In this document: positions 23,862-32,188 of the stretch, in pieces
How the letters are laid out: the number at the start of each line of letters is the position of its first letter
Numbering within the stretch: position 1 is the first letter of the stretch
Source: Nocardia transvalensis NBRC 15921
GTDB taxonomy: Bacteria > Actinomycetota > Actinomycetes > Mycobacteriales > Mycobacteriaceae
Direction: 5' to 3'
DNA length: 47,455 bases
NCBI RefSeq assembly: GCF_000308875.1
Contig: NZ_BAGL01000053.1
Span: 1-47,455 of the forward strand
Position numbers and translations under genes: made by a program
The notes under the pieces: generated by a model
The model's database searches: none
What the model was told of the DNA's origin: nothing
The model's input: the letters and a program-made list of their open reading frames with translations, nothing else

Positions 23862-24005
23862 GAACCCGAACCTACTCAGTCTCTCGACCCCCCACCCCCA
23901 CCGGCCCCGGCATCGAGAGGTGGGCTTGCGGCCGGGCGCGGACAGCCGACCGGTACGGTTGTCGGCGAACCGCACGCCGCACTTCGAATCGGGAGGCCCC
24001 GCAGC

Positions 24006-24662
24006 ATGTCTCAGGACACCACGTCGTCGCCGCAGACCACGACGTTCGGGGAGGCGACGGTCGGGCGGTATCTGGACGATCTGGCCGCCAAGATCCCGGC
24101 GCCGGGCGGGGGTGCGGTGGCCGCCCTGCACGCCGCGCAGGGCGCCGCGCTGGTCGCGATGGTCGCGCGCTACACCACCCGCGCCAAGGACGCCGAGCAC
24201 CGCCCGGTGATCGACCGCATCATCGCCGCGGCCGACACCGCCCGCGAGCGCGCGCTGGCGCTGGCCGACGCCGACGCCGCGGCGTTCACGGCCGTCGGCG
24301 CGGCCTACAAGCTGCCCAAATCGACCGACGACGAGACCGCCGCCCGCGGCGAGGCGATCACCGCGGCGCTGTTGCAGGCCGCGCGCGTACCGGCCGCCGT
24401 CGTGGCCGAGGCCGACGAGATCCTCTCCCTGGCAACCGATCTGCTGCCGATCGGCAACCCGAACGTGGTGACCGACATCGGCGCCGCGGCCGACGCCGCC
24501 CGTTCCGCGGCCGCCAGTTCCCAGCTCAACATCGCCATCAACGTCGCCTCGCTGAGCGAAGGGCACGGGGCCGAGTTCGCCCCCGTGCTGCGCACGGTCG
24601 AGGAGGTCATCGCCCGCGCCGACGCGCTGCACAACGACGTCGTCGCCGCCATCACCCGCTGA
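24006..24662 (+). CDS. Cyclodeaminase/cyclohydrolase (FTCD_C) family protein
   Basis: This 218-residue, almost fully helical protein is a stand-alone formiminotransferase-cyclodeaminase C-terminal domain. Its marks are YLDDLAAKIPAPGGGAVAAL (about residues 22-41) and the long Ala-rich helices with PIGNPNVVTDIGAAADAARSA (about 152-172). In folate metabolism the domain converts formimino-tetrahydrofolate to methenyl-tetrahydrofolate; the stand-alone actinobacterial versions have no proven substrate. GGGAGG precedes the ATG. Its right-hand neighbour on the other strand is an esterase. A divergent FolD paralogue lies 4 kb away, which is suggestive but not evidence of a shared pathway. Confidence 0.8.
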   Translation: MSQDTTSSPQTTTFGEATVGRYLDDLAAKIPAPGGGAVAALHAAQGAALVAMVARYTTRAKDAEHRPVIDRIIAAADTARERALALADADAAAFTAVGAAYKLPKSTDDETAARGEAITAALLQAARVPAAVVAEADEILSLATDLLPIGNPNVVTDIGAAADAARSAAASSQLNIAINVASLSEGHGAEFAPVLRTVEEVIARADALHNDVVAAITR

Positions 24663-24685
24663 CGCCGCCCTCTGTCGGTGCCCCG

Positions 24686-25918
24686 TCAGGGCTTGTCGTG
24701 CCGGTCCAGCCAGTCGAGGGTGATGTCGCGGCCGACCTGTGCACCCGTATTCAGGACTTCGGCGTCGAATCCGTGGTCCAGATACGGCAGTTCGACGTAG
24801 CGATGGACGATGCCCGCGGCGGTCAGCCGATCGGCGAATGCCGCTGTGTGCGAGGCGAAGACGAGATGGTCGCCGCGGCCCTGGAACAGCAGGGTCGGCG
24901 GGGCCGCGGGGTTGATCTGGGGTGCGGAGTCGGTCGCGGCGTACCGGTCCGGATACTCGGTGGCCGGGCCGCCGAGGTACGCGCCGGCGAACTGCTCGCC
25001 CTCCGCGGTATCCGCTTCCGAGGCCGTCAGGTCCACGGCCGGGTAGACCGCGACGACCGCGCGCACCCTCGGCAGCTCCGCGACAGTGCCGCAACTGGGC
25101 TGCAAGCGGCCGGCGTTCGCCTTGTACGCCACGTTCACCGCGAGATTCCCGCCCGCCGATCCACCGAAGGTGGCGACGCGGTTCATATCCCACCGGTACT
25201 TCTGGGCGTGCGCGGCGGCCCAGGTCATGGCGCAGGCGACATCCGCGTCCTCGGTGTTCCAGCGCAGGTGGTTCGCGTCGGAGAGCCGGTAGTCCACGTC
25301 GAGCACCGCGTAACCGTGCTCGGCGAGCCAGTGGTGGTACGGGTTCGGCCCCTTGCTGCCGGCGATGAATCCGCCGCCGTGAATGCTCACCACCAGCGGC
25401 GCCGTCACCGACCGGTCGGCCGGGAGGTACAGGTCGGCGCGCATCGGCCGGTCGTCGAGTGTCGCGTAGGTGATCGTCTCGTTCGGCGCCTTCCCGGCGG
25501 CGACCAGCGGCACGGGCGCGAACAGCGTCCACCGGCCGGTCGCGGCGTGCGCCGACACGGCCAGCCCGACACTGGTGACCACGCACATCACCAGCCCCGC
25601 GGCGGTCACGGCCGTGATCGACCCGGACGGCCAGGTCCGGCGCAGGCGGACGGCCAGTAGCGCGGCGATCACCGCCGCGCCTCCGATCACCAGATTCCAC
25701 GAGCCGAGCCAGTCGCGAACCCAGCCCACGGCCAGCACGGTGTACTGCGTGAATTCGACCCGCAGCAGCGGTCCGGTCCAGGAGACGGGCGCGAGGGCGA
25801 GCACCTGCGCCACCACCGAGTACACCCCCAGCAGCACCGCCACCGCCAGCAGTGCGAGCCGCACCGGAGTCCGCCAGCCGAACCGCCGTCGCCGCCCGGA
25901 TTCGGGGCCCTCCGTCAC
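24686..25918 (-). CDS. Membrane-anchored alpha/beta hydrolase (HSL-type esterase)
   Basis: This 410-residue protein has three N-terminal membrane spans (about 20-42, 75-92 and 100-123) and an extracytoplasmic-looking alpha/beta hydrolase domain. The oxyanion motif HGGG is at 180-183 and the nucleophile elbow GGSAGG puts the catalytic Ser at 254; later GRGDHLVF gives the Asp and YLDHGF the His. This is the hormone-sensitive-lipase esterase family, so it should cleave short esters or lipids near the membrane. The GTG at 25918 is used, with GGGAGA upstream; the frame is open to 26077 and the exact start is unsure. It is convergent with the cyclodeaminase-like gene. Confidence 0.8.
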   Translation of the reverse strand: MTEGPESGRRRRFGWRTPVRLALLAVAVLLGVYSVVAQVLALAPVSWTGPLLRVEFTQYTVLAVGWVRDWLGSWNLVIGGAAVIAALLAVRLRRTWPSGSITAVTAAGLVMCVVTSVGLAVSAHAATGRWTLFAPVPLVAAGKAPNETITYATLDDRPMRADLYLPADRSVTAPLVVSIHGGGFIAGSKGPNPYHHWLAEHGYAVLDVDYRLSDANHLRWNTEDADVACAMTWAAAHAQKYRWDMNRVATFGGSAGGNLAVNVAYKANAGRLQPSCGTVAELPRVRAVVAVYPAVDLTASEADTAEGEQFAGAYLGGPATEYPDRYAATDSAPQINPAAPPTLLFQGRGDHLVFASHTAAFADRLTAAGIVHRYVELPYLDHGFDAEVLNTGAQVGRDITLDWLDRHDKP

Positions 25919-26171
25919 AGCACTCGTCTCCCGCTCGCCCGGCAACACGATCCCCGATGCTACGGACGAGCCCGGCGAACCGCGCACCGACCGTCCGTTA
26001 TGCCGGGTTATCGCCTCGCTGAGCGGGTAAGGCCATATCAGACGGACCGCAGTCAGAGCCGTTGCGACAGGCCGCATTTTGATTACGAACCGACCACTTT
26101 CCGGAGGATTACATGATCATGAAGTTCTAAAATGAACGTCTCAGAATCACACCACCTGAGGGGGTGGAGCC

Positions 26172-26912
26172 ATGCGGAACACGACCAGACATCTGTTCCT
26201 GGCATTCGTGATCGTGGCGCTGGCCGCGATCTCTTCCGGCACGGCGGCGGCGGTGACAGTGACGCCACACGTCCCGCCCGTGCAATCGATAACACCGTCC
26301 GACGGCGCGGTCGTCGGCATCGCGCATCCGGTGACCGTCCGGTTCGCCGCACCGGTCGCCGACCGAGCCGGCGTCGAGCGCTCGGTCACCGTAGGCACCC
26401 AGGCCGGGTCGTTCTCCTGGAACGGCGACAGCGAACTCGTGTGGCATCCCACCGGGTTCCTACCGGCGAATACCACCGTGACGGTCAAGGCCGGCACCGC
26501 CCGCACGCAGTTCAGCACCGGGGGCGGCACGACGGCCGACGCCGATATGTCCGCGCACACCTTCACCGTCTACGTCCCCGGTGAGGCGCCGCGGGTGATT
26601 CCGGCGTCGATGGGCAAACCCGGACGGGAGACGCCGGTCGGCACCTTCCCGGTCATGGAGAAGTTCCGGACCATCACCTTCGACTCTCGCACCATCGGCA
26701 TCCCGCTCAGCGATCCGGAGGGCTACCTGCTCACCGGTGAGTTCGCCGAGCGCCTGACCTCGGGTGGCGTCTTCGTGCACTCGGCCCCATGGTCGGTCGA
26801 CCAGCAGGGCTACTCGAATGTCAGCCACGGCTGCATCAACCTGCCGCCGGACGACGCCCAGTGGTACTACAACAACGTGAGCGTCGGTGATCCGGTGACA
26901 GTGCACTGGTGA
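26172..26912 (+). CDS. Secreted L,D-transpeptidase (YkuD)
   Basis: This 246-residue protein starts with a signal peptide (about 8-27, cleavage near GTAAA). An Ig-like domain (about 38-115, PSDGAVVGIAHPVTVRFAAPV) follows, then a YkuD catalytic domain with His203 (FVHSAPWSV), His219 and the nucleophile Cys221 in SHGCINL. It makes 3-3 cross-links in peptidoglycan or anchors proteins to it, as LdtMt enzymes do in mycobacteria. A strong GGGGGTGGAG precedes the ATG. The stop codon TGA overlaps the start of a palindromic repeat element (26911-26935), so that element is also the likely terminator. Confidence 0.92.
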   Translation: MRNTTRHLFLAFVIVALAAISSGTAAAVTVTPHVPPVQSITPSDGAVVGIAHPVTVRFAAPVADRAGVERSVTVGTQAGSFSWNGDSELVWHPTGFLPANTTVTVKAGTARTQFSTGGGTTADADMSAHTFTVYVPGEAPRVIPASMGKPGRETPVGTFPVMEKFRTITFDSRTIGIPLSDPEGYLLTGEFAERLTSGGVFVHSAPWSVDQQGYSNVSHGCINLPPDDAQWYYNNVSVGDPVTVHW

Positions 26913-26935
26913 TCCCGGCCAAAAGCATGCCGGGA
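26911..26935 (+). repeat. Dispersed 25-bp palindromic element, copy 3 (also likely terminator)
   Basis: Forward copy of the element with core CCGGCCAAAAGCATGCCGG. The arms TCCCGGC (26913-26919) and GCCGGGA (26929-26935) flank a 9-base loop. It overlaps the last two bases of the L,D-transpeptidase stop codon. The hairpin could terminate transcription there. Confidence 0.85.
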
Positions 26936-26983
26936 CCAACGAGGATGTGGGCACGTCTGCCGGGACCCTCGGCGGGAACGGGC

Positions 26984-28126
26984 TCAGTGGAGTAGCTGCC
27001 TCACCCGCGCGGCCTCGCGGGTGAGGTGGTCGCGTTCCGGGATGGTGGTGGCGGCGTGGGCGGCCTCGGTGTAGAGGTCGGCGGCCTGGGCGAGGTCACC
27101 GGCGCGTTCGAGGAGGTAGGCGCGGGCCGCGGTGTGCCGGGGCAGGCCGGAGTCGACGGTGCTCAGTTCCGCCAGCCCGGCCGCGGGACCCTCGGCCTCG
27201 CCGACCGCGACCGCGCGGTTGAGCCTGACCACCGGGCTGTCCGTGAGGCGCAGGAGTTCGTCGTACCACTCCACGATCTGGGCCCAGTCGGTCTCGGCGG
27301 CCGTGGGGGCGTCCGCGTGCAGCGCGGCGATCGCGGCCTGCGCCTGGTATTCGCCCAGCCGGTCGCGGGCCAGGGCGGCTTGCAGAACCGTCACGCCCTC
27401 GGCGATGAGACCGGTGTCCCATCGTGATCGGTCCTGGTCGGCGAGCGGTATCAGCCGCCCGCCGGGGCCGAGGCGGGACGCGCGGCGGGCATGGTGCAGC
27501 AGCATGAGCGCCAGCAGGCCCGCGACCTCCGGGTCGTCGGTGGCGCTCGCCAGCTGGCGGGTGAGGCGGATCGCCTCCGCCGCCAGATCGACGTCCCCGC
27601 CGTAGCCCTCGTTGAAGACGAGATAGAGCACGCGCAGCACCGTGGCCGGATCCCCCGGCCGATCGAGCGGCTGTCCCGCGAGCCGCCGCTTGGCGCGGCT
27701 GATCCGTTGCGCCATGGTCGCCTCGGGCACGAGGTAGGCCGTCGCGATCTGCCGCGTCGTCAGGCCGCCGACCGCGCGCAGCGTCAACGCGACGGCCGAA
27801 CCGGGCGACAGCGACGGGTGCGCGCACAGGAAGTAGAGCCACAGGGAGTCGTCGGTACCCGGCGCCGGCTCCGGCGGCGGCTCGGCGTCCACCGCGAGTT
27901 CCCTTCCCCGCCGCGAACTTTCGGCCCGGACGGCGTCGAGGAACTTGTGCCAGGCGGCCGCCACCAGCCAGCCCTTCGGATCCCGCGGCGGATCCTCCGG
28001 CCAGATCTCCAGGGCGCGAATCAGCGCCTCCTGCACGGCATCCTCGGCCGCCGCGAAATCGGCCCCGCGCCGGACCAGCACGCCGATCACCGCAGGCACC
28101 AGCTCCCGCAGCAGCGCCTCGTTCAC
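26984..28126 (-). CDS. ECF42-type RNA polymerase sigma factor with C-terminal TPR-like extension
   Basis: This 380-residue protein has sigma region 2 (about 10-75, EDAVQEALIRALEIWP and DPKGWLVAAAWHKFLDAVR), sigma region 4 (about 110-165, ALTLRAVGGLTTRQIATAYLVPEATMAQRISRAKRRL) and a long helical C-terminal half with repeats like DRLGEYQAQAAIAALHA and GPAAGLAEL. The large C-terminal domain and a DGPF-motif partner gene are the hallmarks of group ECF42, in which the extension replaces an anti-sigma factor. The GTG at 28126 overlaps the partner's stop by 4 bases; the frame extends to 28174 inside it. The regulated promoters are not evident here. Confidence 0.88.
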   Translation of the reverse strand: MNEALLRELVPAVIGVLVRRGADFAAAEDAVQEALIRALEIWPEDPPRDPKGWLVAAAWHKFLDAVRAESSRRGRELAVDAEPPPEPAPGTDDSLWLYFLCAHPSLSPGSAVALTLRAVGGLTTRQIATAYLVPEATMAQRISRAKRRLAGQPLDRPGDPATVLRVLYLVFNEGYGGDVDLAAEAIRLTRQLASATDDPEVAGLLALMLLHHARRASRLGPGGRLIPLADQDRSRWDTGLIAEGVTVLQAALARDRLGEYQAQAAIAALHADAPTAAETDWAQIVEWYDELLRLTDSPVVRLNRAVAVGEAEGPAAGLAELSTVDSGLPRHTAARAYLLERAGDLAQAADLYTEAAHAATTIPERDHLTREAARVRQLLH

Positions 28127-28530
28127 TCGGTCACGGTGGGCATCGTGGCGTACAACGGCCGCAGCTCGAGCCACTCCTGGATCGGCTCGCCGCCCGCGCC
28201 GGGCGCCGCGGACAGCTCGGCGGCCAGTTCGAGTGCGCGCTCGTAGGTCTCGACGTCGATCATCATCCAGCCGGCGATCAGATCCTTCGTCTCCGCGAAC
28301 GGCCCGTCGGTGACCGGCGGGCGGCCCTCGCCGTCCGAGCGGACGAACGTCCCCTGCGGGGAGAGCGCCTGGTGGTCGACGTACTCACCGGTGGTCTCGA
28401 GTCGCGCGGCGAAATCCCGCATGTACTGCAGGTGGGCCGTGACCTCCTCCGGGGTCCACCGGTCCATCGGCACGTCGTTGGTCGCCGCGGGTGCGCCGCG
28501 GTAATGCTTGAGCAGCAGGTACTTGGCCAT
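28123..28530 (-). CDS. YCII/DGPF-domain protein, ECF42 partner
   Basis: This 135-residue protein belongs to the YCII-related DGPF family. The motif VTDGPFAETKDLIAGWMMIDV is at about residues 73-93 and the chain opens MAKYLLLKHYRG. Such proteins accompany ECF42 sigma factors and are often their targets; the biochemical role is unknown. GAGGAG precedes the ATG. It overlaps the sigma factor by GTGA and starts 26 bases after the FolD-like gene on the same strand. Confidence 0.9.
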   Translation of the reverse strand: MAKYLLLKHYRGAPAATNDVPMDRWTPEEVTAHLQYMRDFAARLETTGEYVDHQALSPQGTFVRSDGEGRPPVTDGPFAETKDLIAGWMMIDVETYERALELAAELSAAPGAGGEPIQEWLELRPLYATMPTVTE

Positions 28531-28556
28531 CGTCGTCTCCTCGGAGTGGGTCCCGC

Positions 28557-29408
28557 CTAGGCCCGGGCGGCCTCCGTGGCCTGGACGACGTGGCGCATGA
28601 GCAGGGCGGTGGTCACCGGGCCCACGCCGCCGGGCACGGGGCTGAGGGCGGCGGCCTTGCCGGTGACCGACGCTGCGTCGACGTCCCCCACGATGCCGCC
28701 GTCGGGCCCTTCGTTGGTGCCCACGTCGATGACGACCGCGCCCTCGCGGACGTGGTCGCCCGTGATCAAGCCCGCGCGGCCCACGGCGGCGACGACCACG
28801 TCCGCGGCCGAGGTCACGGCGGGCAGGTCCGTGGTACGGGAGTGGCAGACCGTGACGGTGGCGTTCTCGGCCAGCAGCAGGTGCGCCAGCGGCTTACCGA
28901 CCACGTTCGACCGGCCGACGACCGCGACATGCCGGCCGGCGAGCGGAATGTCGTGCCGGCGGGCCAGTTCCACGACGGCCTCGGCGGTCGCCGGGGGGAA
29001 TCCGGGAAGCCCGGCGGCCAGGCGGCCCAGCGACAGGGGGCTGACGCCGTCGACGTCCTTCTCCGCGGCGATCGCGCCGCTCACGTCGTCGAGGCCGACA
29101 CCGGCCGGCAACGGCGTCTGCAACATGACGGCGTGCACGCCCGGATCGGCGCTCAGCTTCGACAGCTCGGCCCGGATCGCGTCGGCGGTGGCGTCGGCCC
29201 CGAGATCGACCGTGTCACAGTCGATTCCGAGCCGCCCAGCGGCACGCTGCAACGACCCCACATACCAGCCGCTGGCCGGGTCGTCGTTGGCCACCACCAG
29301 CACCAGTCGCGGCGCGCCCCCCTGCTCGGCGAGCGCGGCGGCGCGCTGCTTGGTCTCGGCGTTCAGGGCGGCGGCAAGCTCCTTGCCGGTCAGCGAAGTC
29401 GTGTCCAC
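28557..29408 (-). CDS. FolD-like methylene-THF dehydrogenase/cyclohydrolase paralogue, catalytic Lys missing
   Basis: This 283-residue protein has the FolD fold: N-terminal THF domain, the KDVDGVSPLSLGRL region and the NADP Rossmann motif VVGRSNVVGKPLAHLLL with the closing VPGGVGPVTTALLM. Bona fide FolD uses a YxxxK pair; here Tyr49 is kept but the lysine is Leu53 (YVGSL). The usual PCTP-G substrate loop reads PPATAEA. In human MTHFD1, loss of that lysine removes cyclohydrolase but not dehydrogenase activity, so this paralogue may be dehydrogenase only or act on another cofactor. The GTG at 29408 follows GGTGGGAG. The DGPF and sigma genes lie downstream on the same strand. A canonical folD is expected elsewhere in the genome. 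Confidence 0.8.
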   Translation of the reverse strand: MDTTSLTGKELAAALNAETKQRAAALAEQGGAPRLVLVVANDDPASGWYVGSLQRAAGRLGIDCDTVDLGADATADAIRAELSKLSADPGVHAVMLQTPLPAGVGLDDVSGAIAAEKDVDGVSPLSLGRLAAGLPGFPPATAEAVVELARRHDIPLAGRHVAVVGRSNVVGKPLAHLLLAENATVTVCHSRTTDLPAVTSAADVVVAAVGRAGLITGDHVREGAVVIDVGTNEGPDGGIVGDVDAASVTGKAAALSPVPGGVGPVTTALLMRHVVQATEAARA

Positions 29409-29451
29409 GGACTCCCACCTTAACGGTCCCGCCGCCCCCGTCCCGCGTGCC

Positions 29452-29970
29452 CTAGCGCTTCTCCAGCGGCTCGAGGATCCACCGTGCGGTGGGCTCGTCT
29501 CCGACCTGGCCCACGGCCGCGGACGGCTCGGACGACCCGACCGCCGCGCCGTACAGGGCCGTCCGGGGATTCGAGGCCAGGGTGATGCGGTAGTGGCCGC
29601 CGGTCTCGGCGACGTACCAGAGTCCGGAATCACCGACGCCACAGGCGTTCTGCTCGACCGCGACGACGCCGGGGCGGGAGCGGGACGGGACGAGGCACAG
29701 GCGGCTGGCCGCATTGCGCATCTGGAACACCGGCCCCGCGGGGCGGTAGTCGACCGCCACGAACTCCCACTGATGGACGTCGACGGTGTCGTCGCCGCCA
29801 CGCGACGGCCGCGTCACGGCGGCCTGCGGGAGCACGACGTGATTGGGGCGGGGCTCCCAGAACACCCGATACGTGCCCGGCGTGATCGACGCCGCGGACG
29901 CGGGCGCGCAGACGCTCAGCGCCGAACCGACCACGCCCACCACCACCGCCATGAGATACCGGGCCACCAC
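29452..29970 (-). CDS. Secreted ricin-type beta-trefoil-like protein
   Basis: This 172-residue product has a signal peptide (about 5-31, ending ASAAS) and a mature domain with three evenly spaced aromatic motifs (HQWEF, GLWYV, ARWIL) as in ricin-type beta-trefoil lectins, plus two cysteines that could pair. This fold binds carbohydrates or other surface ligands. The GTG at 29970 has GAGAGG eight bases upstream. It ends 43 bases before the FolD-like gene on the same strand. The lectin call rests on motif spacing only. Confidence 0.6.
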   Translation of the reverse strand: MVARYLMAVVVGVVGSALSVCAPASAASITPGTYRVFWEPRPNHVVLPQAAVTRPSRGGDDTVDVHQWEFVAVDYRPAGPVFQMRNAASRLCLVPSRSRPGVVAVEQNACGVGDSGLWYVAETGGHYRITLASNPRTALYGAAVGSSEPSAAVGQVGDEPTARWILEPLEKR

Positions 29971-30477
29971 TCGCCAATCCTCTCGCCGGACGGATATCAC
30001 GCATCGACACTCGTACGCGGTTGCGCGGCAACGACGTTCGCCGGTCACACAGCCCGGCTTCGAGCGACGGAAGCTTAACGGCAATCCGCGACCCCGACGG
30101 CCCGCTCACCGATCGCCGCCACGCCGCGTGTCCTGTCGAGGTTGCTGGCCGCCCCGCCCGACGGCTGTGGATCCCGCGGTCCGCCCGCCGGATCGGGCGT
30201 CCGGGGCCGAAAGAGGACACCTGCCGGTCAGTGACATCGCCCCCGCTGCGCCGCTCCCGTCCGGAAGCCCGGCACCCGGCCCCGCGAGGCGTTCCGCCAG
30301 CGCATCGACCCCGTGTCGCGGCCCATCGCTACCACCCCGCTACCGCGTTACATATGGAAATGTCACAACGCCAAATACGCCCTGGGCACTCATAACGGTC
30401 GTATTGTTGGCTCGACCGTTTACGAGCCAACTGCCAGCTACTTGTGACCCCGCTCCTCCGGAAAGGTGTCGACAGCA
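29971..30477. other. 507-bp divergent intergenic region
   Basis: No convincing gene is seen between the lectin-like gene and the YdcF-like gene: small frames lack ribosome sites. The right-hand 150 bases are markedly less GC-rich and hold a 9-bp inverted repeat at 30406-30431. Promoters for both flanking genes must lie here. Confidence 0.7.
30406..30431. promoter_or_regulatory. Inverted repeat upstream of the YdcF-like gene
   Basis: GTTGGCTCG (30406-30414) and CGAGCCAAC (30423-30431) form a perfect 9-bp dyad with an 8-base spacer, 47 bases before the start codon. It may be an operator or a leader hairpin. No regulator gene is adjacent. Confidence 0.45.
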
Positions 30478-31350
30478 GTGAAGATCGCCAGACGATTCCG
30501 ATACGTCGTCACGACCGCGTCGGCCGCCCTCGTGCTCGCCGCCCCGCTCGGGACCACCGCCGCCGCAGCCGACGGCCCCGCCCCGCTGTACAACTCCGCT
30601 CAGGCCAACTTCTCCAACGGCAACGACCCGGCCGGGCTGGCCGACCTGCACGCGCTGCTCGACGACACCCCCGACGACGCGCAGGCGCTCGCGCTGCAGG
30701 CCGTCTGGTCGGACTACGTGGGCGATGTGATCACCCGCGAGACCGCGCTGAACCGCCTGGGCGCCATCGACGGCGGCATGGCCCAGGGCACCCGGAACCT
30801 GCTCGGCGCCATCGGCGCCGCGGTCGGCACCCTGCCGAATCCGCTGCCCGCGCTGGTCGGCCCGCAGACCGGCATCGCGGTGCTCGGCTACGGCCTGCTG
30901 CCCGACGGCTCACTGCGGCCCGAACTGGTGGACCGGCTGACCGCGGCCTGGATCCAGGCCGTCGCCGCGCCGATGTCGCCGATCGTCGTCACCGGCGGCA
31001 ACCCGCAGAACGGCGTGCCGGAGGCGGTGGCCATGGCCGGCTGGCTGATCGGCCACGGCATCCCGGCCAGCCGCGTCCTGGTCGAGGACCGGGCCGGGTC
31101 GACGGTGCAGAACGCGCTGTTCAGCACCCGCATGCTGCGCGACGCCGGCGCGACCAGCGCGGTCGTGGTGACCTCGCCGAGCCACATCCGCCGCGCGGTC
31201 GCCGATTTCATGGTCGCGGGCCTCCCCGTTGTGGGCGCGATGACCTCGACCGATCAGCTGGTCTCGCAGTTGCCGCCGCCGAGCCGGGCCGGGCAGCGCG
31301 GCATCTACCTGGACGCCACCCGCACCTTCCTGCTCCCGTCCTCCCGATAA
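30478..31350 (+). CDS. YdcF/ElyC (DUF218) family exported protein
   Basis: This 290-residue protein has a basic N terminus and a signal peptide (about 12-33, ending TTAAAA), a helical spacer and a DUF218 domain (about 130-285) with IAVLGYGLLPDGSLRPELVDRL, PIVVTGGNPQNGVPEAVAMAGWL, VEDRAGSTVQNALFS and VVVTSPSHIRRAV. The SanA/YdcF fold is linked in E. coli to envelope and lipid-carrier metabolism. The GTG at 30478 is chosen because GGAAAGG lies 11 bases ahead; a GTG at 30466 is possible but without a site. The methyltransferase follows 30 bases later on the same strand. Confidence 0.8.
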   Translation: MKIARRFRYVVTTASAALVLAAPLGTTAAAADGPAPLYNSAQANFSNGNDPAGLADLHALLDDTPDDAQALALQAVWSDYVGDVITRETALNRLGAIDGGMAQGTRNLLGAIGAAVGTLPNPLPALVGPQTGIAVLGYGLLPDGSLRPELVDRLTAAWIQAVAAPMSPIVVTGGNPQNGVPEAVAMAGWLIGHGIPASRVLVEDRAGSTVQNALFSTRMLRDAGATSAVVVTSPSHIRRAVADFMVAGLPVVGAMTSTDQLVSQLPPPSRAGQRGIYLDATRTFLLPSSR

Positions 31351-31380
31351 CCGCTTGACCCGGCGTCGGACAATGAGCGG

Positions 31381-32184
31381 GTGATCGCACCCGACTTCGA
31401 GTCCGTCACCGCCGCGCTGCGCCGCGCGGGATGTGTCTTCGCCGAGGACGAGGCCGCGCTGCTCACGGCGACGGCTTCGTCTCCCGGCGAACTGGAATCG
31501 ATGGTGGCGCAACGGGTCTCGGGTACTCCGCTGGAACAGCTGCTGGGCTGGGCGGAGTTCCGTGGTCTGCGCGTGGCGGTGGCGCCGGGCGTCTTCGTGC
31601 CCCGGCAGCGCACCGGATTCCTCGTCGAGCGGGCGGTCGCCCTCGGCCGTCGCGGTCCGGGCACTACGCGGGTGCTGGTCGATCTGTGCTGCGGATGCGG
31701 CGCGCTCGGCCTGGCGACCGCGACGGAACTGGCGGAGTACGGCATGCGCGTCGAGGTGACGGCGAGCGATATCGACCCCGCCGCGGTGGAGTGCGCCCGG
31801 CGCAATCTCGACGCGCTGGGTGCTCGGGTGTTGCGGGGCGATCTGTTCGGCCCGCTGCCCGCGGATCTGGCCGGGCGCGTGGACATTCTGCTCGCCAACA
31901 CCCCCTACGTCCCCACCGCGATGATCCCCCGCCTGCCGCCCGAGGCCCGCGACCACGAACCCCGCGCGGCCCTCGACGGCGGCGCCGACGGTCTCGACAT
32001 CGTGCGCCGCGTCGCCGCCGGGGCGCGGCACTGGCTGGCCCCGGGCGGCCACGTGCTGGTCGAGTCGAGCCGCGAGCAGGTCCCCGAGGCCACGGAAGTC
32101 TTTGCCCGTCACGGCCTCACGCCGACCGTCGCCGAATCGGACGAACTCTACGCGACCGTCGTCCTCGGCACCCGGCCCGCCTGA
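31381..32184 (+). CDS. PrmC/HemK-related protein (glutamine-N5) methyltransferase
   Basis: This 267-residue protein resembles the HemK/PrmC family that methylates the GGQ glutamine of release factors. A helical N-terminal domain (about 1-75) is followed by a Rossmann domain with LVDLCCGCGALGLATA (motif I, about 100-115), ASDIDPAAVECARRNL and the catalytic loop ANTPYVPT, where canonical PrmC has NPPY. The change places it in the actinobacterial PrmC-related group of unknown target (TIGR03704-like). GTG start with a poor ribosome site; it probably relies on read-through from the YdcF-like gene. It is convergent with the 118-residue protein, four bases away. Confidence 0.85.
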   Translation: MIAPDFESVTAALRRAGCVFAEDEAALLTATASSPGELESMVAQRVSGTPLEQLLGWAEFRGLRVAVAPGVFVPRQRTGFLVERAVALGRRGPGTTRVLVDLCCGCGALGLATATELAEYGMRVEVTASDIDPAAVECARRNLDALGARVLRGDLFGPLPADLAGRVDILLANTPYVPTAMIPRLPPEARDHEPRAALDGGADGLDIVRRVAAGARHWLAPGGHVLVESSREQVPEATEVFARHGLTPTVAESDELYATVVLGTRPA

Positions 32185-32188
32185 CCGC

